A stretch of 64,000 nt of DNA from Linnemannia schmuckeri (Eukaryota > Mortierellomycota > Mortierellomycetes > Mortierellales > Mortierellaceae), in the NCBI GenBank assembly GCA_029449235.1, contig JANATG010000006.1, positions 1,674,001-1,738,000 of the forward strand. The letters are read 5' to 3'. Below the pieces are notes generated by a model. The model was not told the DNA's origin, made no database searches, and saw only the letters and a list, made by a program, of their open reading frames with translations. Of the stretch, positions 63,649 to 64,000 are shown in pieces. The stretch's first letter is position 1, and each line of letters starts with the position of its first letter. The position numbers and the translations under genes are program-made.

Positions 63649-64000
63649 TCCGTGTGAATGGCGGGAAGTGAGGCTGTAGTTGTGAAGCCTATGTGCAGAA
63701 GGAAGAGAAGTATAGTAAACAGAGCAGAGAGAAGGGGAAAGCGAAAAACGGGGAAGGCAAACAGGATTTCTAAAGGTGATCACGGACCCTTCGTTCTTCT
63801 TTCACACCAACTGCGTCTCGCAATGCCGTGTCTTTCGGACAATTCAATTGCAAACAGAAATGCCTAGCTATAGTCACGGTCATGTTCTTGTGTGACAACA
63901 ACAACAACATCAGAAGCAGCAGCAGCAGTAAAAAGAAAAGAGAAAGGTATTGCTTTACTCTCTGTACAAAAGAACACAAATCGATGACTCTTCTTGACTC
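63649..64000. other. Upstream region of the last F-box gene
   Basis: Minus-strand leader and promoter of the gene starting at 63648. Contains a CAACAACAACAACA/GCAGCAGCAGCAG microsatellite near 63895-63930. No gene was recognised up to the window edge. Confidence 0.5.

Overview
The window is eukaryotic and almost certainly fungal. Genes have short GT-AG introns, polypyrimidine leaders and AATAAA-type 3' ends. Regulators carry long Gln/His/Ser-rich tracts. About half the sequence belongs to one lineage-expanded family of single-exon F-box/leucine-rich-repeat (LRR) proteins. That combination, with a MATA-type HMG protein, a fungal-specific transcription factor and a PSP1-domain protein, fits early-diverging soil fungi of the Mortierella type. 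This placement is inference from gene content and style, not from a search. No rRNA, tRNA, CRISPR array, viral gene or autonomous transposase was recognised.

Layout. At 2.1-3.1 kb lies one intronless, well-expressed-looking gene of unknown function. From 3.5 to 15.3 kb is a dense F-box/LRR cluster: two intact genes (5906-8059, 11740-13734) and four decayed copies, one with a large internal deletion and one in reversed orientation. A two-intron alpha/beta-hydrolase follows (16.0-17.4 kb), then a 119-bp hAT-like MITE (18108-18226) with a perfect 8-bp target duplication. Two divergent intact F-box genes share a 365-bp promoter (18.4-22.6 kb). The middle of the window is regulatory: a four-exon, polyQ, fungal-specific transcription factor without a visible zinc cluster (22.8-27.2 kb, minus), a 4-kb gene-free divergent intergenic region, an HMG-box protein (31.3-33.8 kb) and a 1233-residue protein ending in an eIF2B-epsilon-like W2 domain (35.6-39.6 kb). 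Two more F-box pseudogenes lie at 39.8-43.9 kb. Then come a PSP1-domain gene (44.2-47.3 kb), a Pex4-like ubiquitin-conjugating enzyme (49.1-50.5 kb), an F-box gene cut short by one late stop codon (50.9-52.9 kb), and a decayed F-box copy carrying an internal duplication (53.0-55.2 kb). The right end has a DUF229-type membrane phosphatase/sulfatase-fold protein, a convergent PaaI/ACOT13-like thioesterase, a relic F-box 3' end, and a final intact F-box gene (61.6-63.6 kb).

How it fits together. The housekeeping genes are unrelated single-copy genes between blocks of F-box paralogs. The 14 F-box loci (5 intact, 1 nearly intact, 8 decayed) share a C-terminal signature resembling FGFEGVDHRIGxxELxWMA and an N-terminal CxQVCRxW F-box half. 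They read as a birth-and-death array in which inversion, frameshift, internal deletion and internal duplication can all be seen. F-box proteins normally bind SKP1 in SCF ubiquitin ligases and use the repeat region to choose substrates, so the array is a plausible fast-evolving recognition repertoire; the ligands are unknown.
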